64,000 nucleotides of DNA from Brienomyrus brachyistius (lineage: Eukaryota; Chordata; Actinopteri; Osteoglossiformes; Mormyridae): positions 4,367,200 to 4,431,199 of the forward strand of contig NC_064552.1 in NCBI RefSeq assembly GCF_023856365.1, written 5' to 3'. A program made the translations under genes and the position numbers. Positions 22,455 to 35,000 of this stretch are shown piece after piece (within the stretch, counting starts at the first letter, position 1; the number at the start of each line of letters is the position of its first letter). Under the pieces are notes generated by a model. The model did no database searches and was not told the origin of the DNA. It saw only the letters and a program-made list of their open reading frames with translations.

Positions 22455-24950
22455 TTAAACAGTTACGCCAGCTTCTCCACCATCATGCGCATTCTCTTGA
22501 AGGAAGATAATGAAATCTCTTTCTGCTCTTCAGCTCAGGAGACTTCCTGTGGCTGTGCCGCAAAGAAACTGGGGCGAAGATAAGATCGGAAGACAGCGAT
22601 CAACCAACATAAAGCGTAACAGTTCTCATGTTTTGTTTAATAGGACTCTGTGCCCCCATTTGTGACATCATAATCATTTACAGAGTAATTTATACTTTAA
22701 ACAGTTTAAATAGCCTTTCATCTATTCTGTTGATTTTTTTAAAGAACCCACTAATTTTAACTTAATGTTTTCACTTTTAAACAGCAAACCGCCAGCCGAC
22801 ATATGAAGCACCGACCGTCTGGCTACCGGTTCTGTTCTTACTTATAATATTCGCGTTGCATTCCACAAAAAACGGAAGTCCACATTGTTTGTTGTACAGG
22901 GTCGTCAATAAGAAGGGGGGAGGGGTAAGGACGATTCCAAGGGTCCCTTGCTGACAGGGGCCCTAAAATCTGGAGCCTAATTGGATTGGTCTGAGTTGGG
23001 GGGCCAGTACGGCTTGCTTTCGTGGGGTCCAAGATCTCTAGCGGCTCCATCTGGCAAGAAGTGTCATTGTTCAGCACATTAAGCCGTAACCCATACTTTT
23101 TCGGTTCATGTGTTGTATTCAAGTGTAGGAATTTGTCCCGTAAAATACAGTCGCGTAAATAAGGAAAACGCCACGTCCAAATGAATAGATCTAAACAAAA
23201 ATTAGAGTGATTTATTTATTGTTGGCTATATGTGCAATTGCTTTTTAAACGTAAATGTAGTTAATAGACCTAACACACTTACAGGACATATGGCTCATGC
23301 TGATTTTAAAGGGCACAGTAAGACCCCATTCAACATTAAAGCTCGCAGAACGCGCAGCCTATTTAGGTTTACATGAGGAGCAGAGGAAGGTGTCCCTACT
23401 TTACCCTAGATGGTTCGTGAGGATGTCACGGCGGTCACGCACACATGCCTGGCACGCAATGTGATATAAATATTAGCACTTAAAGCGGCGATTTAGCAAA
23501 GTTATAAAACCGGTGTCAACCAGAAATCGCCAGCAGAAAACATTGGCGTTTCATCTGTTTCATTTTATCGCTGCCAGCGAAAGCCATGCATTATTATGCA
23601 TGAAAGGGGAGTTTGGCGATGTTTGGTCCTGGGCGTGATCCGAGGAGCGCTTGTCGGACTCACAGTTGTCGCCTTCTCCAGATACTCAAGCCTGCATTGT
23701 TTTGACCTTGTAAAGCCTCGGCGGTAAATTAATAGCTGGCGGGATTATTTCAGGCTGCCCCATAGACGTGTTTTGGGGGTGTCGAGAGCGCGGCGAAAAC
23801 TCCTCGGGCTGCAGCTGCAAGGAGCGCCGCTGCCGACGCGATCGGCCAGAAATAGCACTAGAGTGGGGTCTGCGGGGGGTGGCAGTGGAGATAAGTAGTG
23901 GGGGGTAAACATTAGCACATGATTTGCCATTGACACACTGTTGTCAACAGCAGGACACGCTTGAGAAGATATGCATGAAAAGAACCGGGTTCAGTGCGCT
24001 TGTTCTAGAATACTCGTGGGTGCAACTTTATTATACATAGGAAATTAAGTTTATTGCGTCTTTCAAAGACTAAAAGACCCGGTTTCCACAACTTGACTAA
24101 AGATAGCGAAACTCAACACACATATGATGAAAATTCAGTGTCTAGTAAAAAAACTACAGCTTCAGTTGTTTGTTTTCGGGCGTTGGGTAATGACGTATTA
24201 AATGATCTGAGGTTAATGCCTAGTCACCGCGATCGCTTAATACCTGGCTTAGCACTGTGATGGGGGTAATGTGACGGGGTGTAATGGGCTGGAAGATACT
24301 GTGTCCTTATGTAACATCAGGCTTTGCCACAACTTTTGTTGTCCTCGGTCAGTTCCGCAAATGATTCGGCTTGCAAATTTCATTTTCGGGTGGAGCACAG
24401 GTCTCCGTAGTCAATGTAATGTCATTATTTCGCAAGACCAAAATAACATTCAGTGGCTTCTCGTAAGGTCAGAAGAAAATACTGAGAAATTCGTTTGTAC
24501 GCAATATGGCGCATATTAAACTTAGTCGTACAAATGATAACATTTCAAGACTCTGCTTCCCCCCTCGTCCTGTCCGGCAGCTTTAGCAAGCAGAATCATG
24601 GTCAGAATGCCCTGCTGTGCCAAACATGTTTGCTTTACCACGAGGGGCGCTATAAACTCTGTATAGGCCCCTCATGTTGATCGATTTCTTTTTATCTTAA
24701 TTTTTTTTTTTTATTTCATTTTTAACACATGTAAAAACATTGCAGTGGGTGAGAGGAGGGACATATTAGGAGGGGGAAAAGAAGGAAAAAGAAGGAAAAG
24801 GAGAAAAAAAAGACAGGAAAAAGAAAAAAGGAGTGGATAGATTAAAGGAATAAACAAAATTAAAGCATGCAGACAGTAACACAATTATACAAGCATATAA
24901 AATCTTAGTGTGTGCTTGGATGGGTGCGTGCAAGTATAAGTACATGTGTG
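22455..24950. other. Intergenic region upstream of TMEM273
   Basis: No gene was seen. A purine-rich stretch lies at about 24740-24840 (GGAGGGGGAAAAGAAGGAAA type). An interrupted ATGCATTATTATGCAT palindrome lies near 23587. Short open frames do not resemble known proteins. Confidence 0.4.
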
Positions 24951-24978
24951 CTCAATTGTATAGGCAAGATGCAGGCTA

Positions 24979-25071
24979 GTGTGCGTGTGCTGTATGCGTG
25001 TGTTGTGTGCGTGTGTTGTGTGCGTGTGTTGTATGCGTGTGTTGTATGCGTGTGTTGTATGCGTGTGTTTT
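24979..25071 (+). repeat. 13-bp minisatellite (TGTATGCGTGTGT units)
   Basis: About seven tandem copies of a 13-bp GT-rich unit with small variants (TGTGTGCGTGTGT, TGTATGCGTGTGT). Because 13 is not a multiple of 3, all frames stay open. This produces the overlapping Cys/Val-rich frames between 24905 and 25450, which are not genes. Confidence 0.9.
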
Positions 25072-25587
25072 CAACATGGAATGTACTGGGTGCGACCAGC
25101 CCCTGGTAGAGAGCCCCACCCACCCCGGAGAGGCCCGAGCCCCCCCCAGGCCACCACCCCAAGGAAAAGGGCCAGCAACCATGCCCAGGAGACCAACCGC
25201 ACCCAGGACGGAGGAGCAAGCCCTGGACGCAGGCCCCCACCATCCACACAGACACCCCGCAAACATACCTCTCAGCCATGCACATAGACCATACACACAT
25301 CCCCACAACACCCACACACAGAGACAAAAAGACATAGGCCCATCCACTCTGGACTGCCCTCCGACGTGCGAGAGAACCGATGCAACTCCCAGTGCCAGCC
25401 GCGACCCCAGGGCCCTGCCAGCCAAGTTGACCAATAATTCAACCAATTCATGAATACCGTGATGCTATCTGGGTCATGTTCTCTTTTTAAACACGTAAAA
25501 GGTCAGAAGGATTGAGGAAAAACTGGCGGGTTACAGGTAAATGCGACACAAAAAATGCAATAATTTGTGGTCTAATGTAACTATTAA

Positions 25588-25974
25588 GGTGCAGTGGTTA
25601 GCACTGTAAGGGGCGGCATGGTGGTGCAGTGGTTAGCACTGTTGCCTCACACCTCTGGGACCCAGGTTCGAGTCTCCGCCTGGGTCACATGTGTGTGGAG
25701 TTTGCATGATCTCCCCATGTCGTTGTGGGGTTTCCTCCAGGTACTCCGGTTTCCCCACACAATCCAAAAACATGCTGAGGCTAATTGGAGTTGCTAAATT
25801 GCCCGTAGGAATGCATGTGTGAGTGAATGGTGTGTGAGTGTGCCCTGCGATGGGCTGGCCCCCCGTCCTGGGTTGTTCCCTGCCTCGTGCCCATAGCTTC
25901 CGGGATAGGCTCCGGACCCCCCATGACACAGTAGGATACGCGGTTTGGAAAATGGATGGAAGGATGAATGGATA
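25588..25974 (+). mobile_element. Full-length tRNA-derived SINE with GGAT tail
   Basis: The tRNA-like head has an A box (TGGTGCAGTGG, 25622-25632) and a B box (GGTTCGAGTCT, 25665-25675). It is followed by an unrelated body (TGTGGAGTTTGCATG, GGTTTCCTCC, TGAATGGTGTGTGAGTGTG, GGCTCCGGACC) and the tail ATGGATGGAAGGATG. The direct duplication TAACTATTAA flanks it at 25578-25587 and 25975-25984. Part of the head (GTGCAGTGGTTAGCACTGT) is repeated just inside the 5' end. Other copies in the window are at 4365, 18572, 40753 and, diverged, near 61000. Confidence 0.88.
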
Positions 25975-25989
25975 TAACTATTAATGAAG

Positions 25990-28900
25990 CAGAAAAGGAA
26001 CTGTATCCGGCCGCATTGTTTAACGCAGCAATCAAACATTGCGGCATTGTGTTGTGATTTTTGCATGCGTGTTCTTAAGATGACACCCACAGTCCGCTGA
26101 AGCTACTGCACCCCAGTATGACAACATGAATAAAACCGTGTGACAGAAACATGACGGAAAGTTAGATTTCAGTGAAGTGTTACGATATTGTAATATTGCA
26201 TCAACAGTGTAAACGACGTAGGTGGATGAATCCATCAGTTCGTTTACATTTGAACCATGTGATGCTGCTGATACTGTTTGCGACAAAACCATGCTTAGGG
26301 TTTATAAAAATGTGGAGTCCTCGAGTGAGGAAGGCAATAATGGTAGATTAGAATGCAAACTCGTGATACACAGAATTGCAAGAAGCCCCCCCCCCCTTCC
26401 TAAAATAACCCTGGTCTGGCGAGGTTGGAGCTTCTCCCGTGACACTGTGGCCTGGACCTCAAACTGGGTCGTGTGATACCGACGACTGGGTTGTGCGGTA
26501 AGATTATCTTCCGCCATGCATAAACAGGCCCCCAGCCGAAAACATGCCCTGTGCTCTTATAAACTCTACCCTTACGTGCATCATTTTTCAGGCCCTGTAT
26601 GAAGTTGAAGTCACGTGGTGCGAATGTCAGCCTTACAATCCAAGTATTAAAACAAAACATGCAAGAACTGAGTTTTTATTGTTTGATTCTAGTGGGTGTA
26701 TAATGGAACAATTATGAAAATGCTGAGGAACCCAGACACTTAGGGGAATGAAAGCACTCTGTCGACCCTGTTGAGTCTTCTGTCCTTAAGTCACCCGTGT
26801 TGAGTGTCTGGGTGCAGCTGGTCGATGTGGCTGGGTAATTCATCTCTACTGGCTTCCAGGGCTGAAACAACAGGGAGGGAAGTGGGGGGGGGGTCATGAA
26901 GGAGCGGTCAGTTTAAGTCGAATCCCAGCTGTGCCAAGAGCAGTCAGGAACAGACTCGCCCGCCCTCACTAAGCAGCGGCAGCAGGCAGCGCTGAGTCGG
27001 TCCACAGCCGTGAATGATGGCCGACCCTCCTGCCATCTCCTAGTGCAGGTGTGGGTGTCCATCACCAACGACGGCCTTGAGTCCGCGGAGATCAGGGCTC
27101 CCGAGAAACTGCCTGCGAGGCCAATGTCCTATTATAGCGCGGCCTTCTCCCAGAATAAGGCAATGAGGTGGCCGCCAACAGGAAAGTCATTTCTGCCGTC
27201 TGGTCCCTGGACTGATCGTCTTTGAGGTAAGTGATCTCAGAGAGCAAGCAAGAACAATTACGCCAAATTCTATTGAGCTTCACATTGCCTCAGATTCTGA
27301 CGTGTAACATACTCAGCCACTGCTACAAGAATGACATATCAGTGATAAAGTTTATTTTATTGCTAGACGCTGCAGCCCTTATCGACAGTGACGGTACGTA
27401 CAGGCCAGTGAGAGAAATGTAGAAAAAAAAACTGCGTCTCGATATTGCATTTATGCGAGACAATATCAAGAAACTAGCGCACAAGGTATATTAGCAGTTA
27501 GTTCCAGCTTTTGTCGCAAAACAGAAATTTATTAAATTTTGGTATCTTAAATCAAAATGCAAAATAATTTTAAAAATACATATTAAACAATCCTCTTTTG
27601 GGAGAAGAGATTAACGAACTCCTATTCCGTCCAACTCAGCACAGGTGCGCCGCTAATAAATTCTATTTGTGGACAGTTGTAATTCATACGGTAATGACCT
27701 GTCTTTCTGTCACAGCCGGCATATCTCACGCTTCGGAAACACACATATCAATAATCCGCATTTGGAATTATTAAAACATATTTATCTCTGGAGTTTATCA
27801 TAATTGGTGGTTAAAAAATGGCCGCGTTTATGAGAATAATAAGCGTTAACTCAAAATGATGAATTGCTTCTAATCTCACTATAATTTTTGTATATATAAA
27901 CGATGCATGAACTCCTGATTATGATTATCTGTAAGTTTTCCTGTTATTGATGCATGGGTACTAAACCTTTTCTATTGGCACCGTAACGCAAAATATTTAG
28001 CTATAATTCATTATGAAGGTCCAGGCGAACTCACCGTTTCTCCGATGTCCCCACCGGATTACAGTCTTGGTAACAGGCATGTATAACGCCCAGAGTGGTT
28101 CTAAGAGCGTTAATTCCTTCATAATCAGCGCCGGTATTTACATGCCATTGGTTAACACAGACTAACTTTTTTCTATAACGAGTGGATGACACTGGGGCGG
28201 ATGATGCAATTGGTTATTTTTAAGGCTGGGCACCTGTTTGCCGGAACACAAATGAGCTCATGGGCGCAGGCTTAGCAACTAGGGAGTTGGGGAAGGCAGG
28301 TCGCTCTGGTCGACTGTGTACTTCTAGGGAGATATTATACAGACATTATACTCTCCGCTGGCCGTAAAGGTGAGGGCTGTTGTGTATTTGGCCCTATTTA
28401 TTACCGGAACCGGTAATATTAGGCTACTTCATGACAAAAGCACTTTACCGTATCAAATTGGGTTCTTATGGAGTTCGTCTAACGGTTCCTCATGGTTTTC
28501 ATGTATGTTCATATTTGTGCCACTTCTTCAAGACTATCTCTGCTAAGATTTGCTTTATTTTTCGTTTCTCTAAAACCACACAGTTCAGCTACACGTCTTT
28601 TCAGCAACTGCCTTATCCAGATGGTCCTGAAAGTCCGCCGAGGGTGACCAGCGCTACAGAATGGATCTCACCGGTAAAAGGTAAAGAAGCTTTTCAGTGT
28701 TTAATTCAAGGCCCTGTGAGAGTTTATAGGAACTAATCATTTCCTGTGCCTTTGTTAGTGCTGCCAAAGGAATAGACGCTGGGGAGTCTGTAGCGTATTT
28801 AAGATTTCTCACAAAGGAATGGTACACGATTAGCAAGCAAAGTAAGATGAAATAAGAACAAGAAAGTAGACCTATTTTGTGGATAAATTGGTTTTTCTTT

Positions 28901-31165
28901 TCCGAAACTGAATTTATTAGTTAGTCTGTTAATGTTCCAATCTTTTTTTTTTTTTTTTTTGGGGGGGGGGGGCTTTTACGGTGCTTTTGGACGGTAGGCC
29001 TTCAGTATCAGTAATTGTGCTATTTGTTTTCATGCTTGACTCTTTCATTGCTTTACTGAGAATTACATTCACCTTCTGCTGTGAAGCGACTGATGAGACA
29101 GGGGAGTACTGTACTGCTGAGCCGGTGGGGTAAAAATAAACCTTGCATGGGACCGGGCGCGGGGAAATCACCCAAAATGCAATGGGTGTCAAATGGTAAT
29201 CGCTGGAATATTTTTTTTTTAAATGGCGGCCAGATTTTCTTGGATCGAGAGCAGATTTTTTTTTTTATTCATGCGCATAATATTATCTGACAGTTGTGTC
29301 AGATGTGTCAGCAAATGTCAAATCTTGAAAGCATTTGCAAAAGAATGTTTGTACTGGGAAAAACATTCTTAAAATTAGTTAATTTCAAAGAGATATCGAT
29401 ATTGTTCTATATAGATACTCTTTACAGATTTTCTGAAATTTTTCTAAATGTTTTACGTGTACCAAGATTTTAAATTTTATATTTATATTTTATATATAAA
29501 AAATATATTTTAAAAATAATACTGTTCGAAAATTACGGAATCATTTAATGTATGATTGTTAGTAAAGTTCTTACAGATGAAGAATATGGGGCTCTTGGCT
29601 ATTTGTCATGGCCCTTAAGGAGAAAGCTGGGTAGCCGCGGTAAAAATACTCACGCATGGGGCTATATTTTGCAGGCATTCTTGAAGGTAACACGAACTGA
29701 TAGTGAAGCTACTGTACTTCGTCATGTCGCCTTCCCTCTACTTCAGCCTCTCTACGCTCAGTAGGTAGAAGAACGTTTCATAACAATGTGACGTTTCGCG
29801 AGTCATTTTTCTCTCGCTTTCGTGATGTTTCATTTGCATTCAAGGATGCTGGATGACTGCCGACTGCTGTCCGGCAAAATAAACAAACGGGCAAATATAG
29901 ATCCGCTGCATTTAAGTTCTCCTGACTTCATCGGGTTGCTATTTTCTGAGTGGCAATGACTGATTACCCATCTGGGTCTCGCATTTCTACACCTGTTTAT
30001 TATTAAGTGCCTATTCTGTCGGGATTGTAGGGACTCCAGCTGCTCTGTTGCAGACACACAAGTGCTCAGTTTTAGTTAATCTAAACAGTCCTCAGCTCTG
30101 CACACAGAAAGCGGGGGAAGAGTTTGAACCCTCACAATTAGAGACCACAGCTGAAATTTCTAAGCATAATTTTGTAAATATTTGGCACCAGTGGCCTTAA
30201 TAATAATAATAATAATAATATAATAATAATATGAGTTGCTATTATTGTTGTTTTTTGTCGTTGTGGTTGTCGTTGTTATAATTGATAATAGGATACGTAG
30301 ATGTACGATTTCCCGACCCATTCTTACCTTGCAGTCCTTCCAGATATAAAAACTCAGCGAACGATTCCAAATAATATTCGTGGAATACATTTATGGTCTG
30401 GAAAATCGTCCCGCTTCTGGCAAGATTGATATCCGCCGCCAGGATCGTCCGGGGGGTGGCACCTGTCAGCAGTGGCCGAGTTCAAAAGTGGAAACTCTTA
30501 GACTCCCCCTTGCGATGTGTTTTAAATTACGAGCCGGCGGCAGGCATGCGCTGAGGTGCACAGGACGCTCGCTGCCGCCCTGCGCCATCAACATTTTAGG
30601 GTTAAGGGCTGGCAGCCAAAGACAAGGGTATTTCCAAGGGTACATTGGTGCCCAACACGTCGGTATCATAGGGTCACCAACGCTCAGGCTCCGGTACCCG
30701 CCGCACGAAAGTGCTTAGGGATTAGTGTCAGACGGTGGTGCATCGTTCACGCCTAAAATTAGACCCTGTATGCAAAAATTCTTGTCTATATGCCTCCGAA
30801 GTGATTAAGGTAACAAAGTGAATCACAGAATGGGCAGTAGGAGAGACGGTAGAGATTGGGGGGAAAAAATCGATTGTTGTATATCGTGAATCTTTTGTGT
30901 GGCAGTGTGTGATACATAAATTAACTCCGCAATTGTTGTTTTAAAATTAATTTATAGTTTTTATGTGTTTGGATTTGAGGTGGAGAAACGTTGCAGTTCC
31001 TCTATTATCCTATAGGTGGTGCTCTGTAAACTATTCCCACATTGACAGGCAGTGCATCTTCTGTTGTGTAGTAGCAGCCAATTATTTTCTGACTTTGTTG
31101 AGTAGTAACAGGATGACATAGCAGAGATTTGTGTTGCTCCTTCACAGTTTAAATTCAACGGAGTG
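25990..31165. other. Gene-poor region upstream of CEFIP
   Basis: No coding exon was recognised. A good GTAAGT donor at 27227 follows a GC-rich stretch (26920-27225) and could end a non-coding first exon, possibly of CEFIP, but nothing else supports it. Simple repeats include T(n)G(n) at about 28943-28972 and TAA units at about 30199-30230. Confidence 0.4.
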
Positions 31166-31169
31166 AGGA

Positions 31170-31380
31170 AAAGGTGGCGCAGTGGCTAGTGCTGCTGCCT
31201 CACAGCAGGAGAGTCCTGGGTTCGGTCCCCGGGTCGGGGCACGATAGGTTTATTGACGACTCTAAGTTGGCCCCGTGAGTGTGTGGACCCTTTGGTGTGT
31301 TGGTGACGGCCCAGGTTTGGTATCTGCCTGTGCCTGTTGTTCCAGTCCCCCCCCCCCCCCAGTTGGGATTAACTGGTTAC
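31170..31380 (+). mobile_element. tRNA-derived SINE of a second type
   Basis: The head has an A box (TGGCGCAGTGG, 31185-31195) and a B box (GGTTCGGTCCC, 31219-31229) at tRNA spacing. The body (TTATTGACGACTCTAAGTTGG...) differs from the GGAT-tail SINE after the first part, and a C14 tract lies at 31347-31360. It is not a functional tRNA: no anticodon arm or acceptor pairing was seen. The 3' boundary is approximate. Confidence 0.65.
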
Positions 31381-31490
31381 AGTGATCAATGGTTGGACAA
31401 ATTTTGGCTTTCAAAATGCAAACAGTAAAGAGGAGTTGAACATGAGCCATGCCGTATGTAGGCTTCGCCCTGCGAAAATGAAGTATGAAA

Positions 31491-31568
31491 CCTTCATCTA
31501 CAATGCAGATACCTTTATAATGCAGTACAAGACATCTTTAACTCTTATACGGACCATTATAATGCATG
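31491..31568 (-). repeat. Second copy of the ATTATAATG-type interspersed repeat
   Basis: On the minus strand this matches 3940-4022. It includes CTACAATGCAGATACCTT, ACATCTTTA, CTCTTATACG and CCATTATAATGCAT read on the plus strand. Only the central part of the family is present. Confidence 0.75.
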
Positions 31569-31910
31569 TGATTGACTTGAATGGATCAAAATGTAAATTA
31601 TTGCTCCTTTCTGACATGCTTTATATTTGGAACGCATAAATGAATCTTGAGAATTGTTGGAAAACCTATAATATTTATACAAAATAATAGCAGCTCTAAT
31701 GTAATTTATTTATACTGACCTTTAAGAGCAATATATGTCTTAGATTTTACTGTATATTTTAATCCATTTTAGCATGCATGTAAAATATATTTCTGTCAGT
31801 ATTACTGTTCTGTTGATTTTTTTTTAAAAAACAACATTCTTAAGATTATGGGTTTCCATTATAGCTTTGCTATATTCATGTCACCCTGTTTTTTTTGTGC
31901 CTTTCCTTGC

Positions 31911-31912
31911 AG
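31911..31912 (+). other. Splice acceptor of the large CEFIP exon
   Basis: A pyrimidine tract (TTTTTTTTGTGCCTTTCCTTGC) ends in AG, opening an exon about 110 bases before the CEFIP start codon. The gene therefore has at least one upstream, probably non-coding exon, whose position is not known. Confidence 0.6.
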
Positions 31913-32023
31913 GAAAGAAATGAAATCATATCGCCTTTTGAGAGAAGATTTAGTTAAATTCAAGCTGGCATAAGGCAGAACGTCCTGGAGACAGACTGAA
32001 GCAGGTAGCAGTAAGTGTTGGAA

Positions 32024-35000
32024 ATGAGCTGCCTGGAAAGGAAACGGCGGGTTCGACACAAAACCAGCATGCACAGGTCCTGCAAGCACCCGGATGGTTT
32101 TGGTAAAGCGTCCTGCGCTGGCAGCGTCATGGACGAGACGGACCGGGAGGTCAGCAGCCTCACCGATCGCGCCTTTAAGAGCCTTTGCATTGGCGACGAG
32201 GCTGTCTACATTGAGCCGGTGCTCAAATCCTCTCCCACTGAACGCCAGCGGGCCTTCATGGAGGATGTCAACGGCACAGGACAGAAAACCATGCAAGGTA
32301 TAATCCAGCTAGGCACAAAAGGGGGGGTGGGCGATACGTCCAAGATAGCGACAACATTCCAGCATCCAGTTGGGGATTTGGCCAAGCTCCGGAACGAACG
32401 TGTCCCTCAGATGAACAATGGTGCTATCGAGACCATGTGGGTGCAGAACAACAGCAAATCAAAGGTGTCATCTCAGATTAAGGCATTCGCAGCATCCAGG
32501 AATGACGGTCGTGTGGCTAGAGATGCCGTTAGGCCAACAGACCATAAACAAGTGGAAGTAACCTGTCCGTCATGGGACAAGTCAGCCCTCATTAGCATCC
32601 AAAGGGAACTGTCTGAATTCTCCTCAGCAGTTTGTCCACAGAACTTTACGATGGGCTATATTGCACCAGGAAAAAAACCCTCGAGTAATAAACCCTCGAG
32701 TATGGATATGACCGCCACCTCTACAAAATCCTCAAAGGGCAAAGGCCGCAAGTCCAGCAAGCACAAGAAGCTCATTGCCACAAATTTCTTTCTACATAGT
32801 GAATTCAGCCCATTCCAGATTTGGAGGGAATGCGAACAGGTCCCATTTGAAAACTCGGACATCTTGTCCACAAGTAATTTTCCAAAGTGGTATGACTCCT
32901 CACTCTACAAGGAGTTAAAGGCAGTGCATGAAGACGCCCATCTCAAGGAATGTGTTCAACGCAGGAAACCGACGGAGAACGCTATAGCTGCCTTAATGTC
33001 TTCAACCAAAAAGCCGTCCAAAGCTCAGGAGGTCGGCAAGCCGCATCATTCTTCTAAAGACCAGCAAAGAGCTGAGGATATTGAGAGGCAGAATCTTTCC
33101 CTTGAATACCTAAACAAAGATTTGGCTGTTGGGAAAGGATGCCCATCTCCTAAAGTCATACAGAATGGCAAAGCTATTGACAAGACAAGCAGCTCGGAAA
33201 TGGCGACGACTTGTGTCCCCTGGAGAAAGAACAGGAGCCTTGTTAAAAAAGCACATGCTGCCAATCGGCCCTGCACCATGCCCCCTCCTCAAGAACAGCA
33301 AAGGCAGGGCACACAGAGTGCAGTGTTGGTCATGTCAGGCAGTATAGCCCAACTCGGCATCGCCAAACTCCTGACTCCCACTTTATGTGACAGACAAGAG
33401 ATGAAAACTTTGGTATCCTTGAAGGACACATTGCCCTTGGCAAAACCTCCCCCCGCCCCCTCGCTGGAGACTGAGGCCAGGCCGCATGAGGTCCGACTGC
33501 GTGACGGCTATAAGGCCATGGCCTCCAGCTTGCTTTTCAACATCAAGGACAACAGGAAACGTGTGAAGAACACGTACAATCCACCGAAGTTTAAAAGTCC
33601 AGACTCCCCCGGCCCCAAGAGCATCCTGACTATTTTGGAACTGTCGGGTACAGGGACTGGCACTGTGGCCCATCCCAAAGCCGGAGATGGCAAGCCTGTT
33701 AGCAGCCCCGCTCTGGAACCGAGTGAGGTGCGGACCGGCCGTCGCAAAGAACTTGCTGAAGTCTGCGTATCAGATGACTACTTGACATTAAGCTCACCCC
33801 CAGCTGTGAAAGAAGCTTGTGGCTTTAAAAGCTTTCCTGGTGCCACGGGCAAAAGCACGGGCCAAGCCCAGCCTGTGGACCTTCACGCTGTCAGCTCTCC
33901 TTTAACATCAAGAGACGCCCCTCAGAAATGCCTGGCACCAGACCCATGCACACCAGCAGGCCTGATGGGGAAAGAAATTGCAAATGAGCCATTGATGGAG
34001 AATGCCTCTCAGCAGTCCACTGAAAAAGAGGAGGAGAGTCCAGAAAAGGAACCACCTCTCTCAAATGCAGTAGATTTCTCTGGAGAGTCAGAAGCTTTTG
34101 GCAAAGAAGCAACACAGGCGAGCAACCGCACAATCAAAAAAGGGCTCGGCGAGATACAGGACCTGTACCTGGATGGATGTGGAGTCGGAGTTAGCGGGCT
34201 GGATGCCATGACAGGATGTGGGAACTCTGAGGGGCCATCAGCAGAAGATAGGGCTGTACACCCGGTGACCGCTGGGGAAAAAGACAATGCTCAACCGGGG
34301 ATGGATGATAGGAAAGAGAGGGATTCCAGAAAGGAGGTTAGGGTAAAACATGTCTTTTCAGCAAAACAGAACCAATATATAAAGAATGAGAGGTATGCAA
34401 TGATAGTAGACAGTGGCGAAGAAGAGGGAGGTGCAGAAGTGCTCATACCAAGAGCAGACATTGGTGTAGTAAGTCATCAGTCAGTAACTCAGGAAAAGCG
34501 GAACATGAAAGTAAACAAAGAGAAAAGAGGCCCTGAAAATGATATGACGCTAGTTCTAGACCAGTCAGAAGTTAGAGAGCATATGACAGCTGTAAATGGG
34601 GACATGCATAATCAAAATGTTCAGGCTAACAAAGACACAGTGTGGGTTAAACCACATGCACTGTCATCAGGGCAGGGTGAACTTATTCTAAATAAGGAAA
34701 ATGAGGTAAGGAGAGAGGAGAATATGACGAGCACAAGACATGCTCAGAATGACTGGGAGGAACAGGTTAAAGACAGAGAAAACAGCAATCTGAAACAGAC
34801 CTTTTCCAAAAAGTCTAGCATGGTCTATGATGAAAACAGCACAGCTCAAGCCCTTCTCCCTCCCAAGAGTGTCAAAAAGCAGAGAAATTTGGTGAGTGCA
34901 AAAGATGAGGCTAATGTAGTTACTGAAAGAAGAAGACGTCCTACTGGAAAGGATAGCTTTGCCATTGACAGCAGGGGCCGAGATGGAGAGCAAAAGCATG

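Noticed and set aside
24905..25453. Cys/Val-rich and His/Thr-rich frames of up to 156 codons
   Set aside because: They are produced by the 13-bp minisatellite, which keeps every frame open, and by GC-rich flanking DNA.
25612..25690. Possible tRNA gene from A and B box matches
   Set aside because: The boxes belong to the head of a SINE; no cloverleaf with paired acceptor stem was seen, and the unit has SINE body, tail and target duplications.
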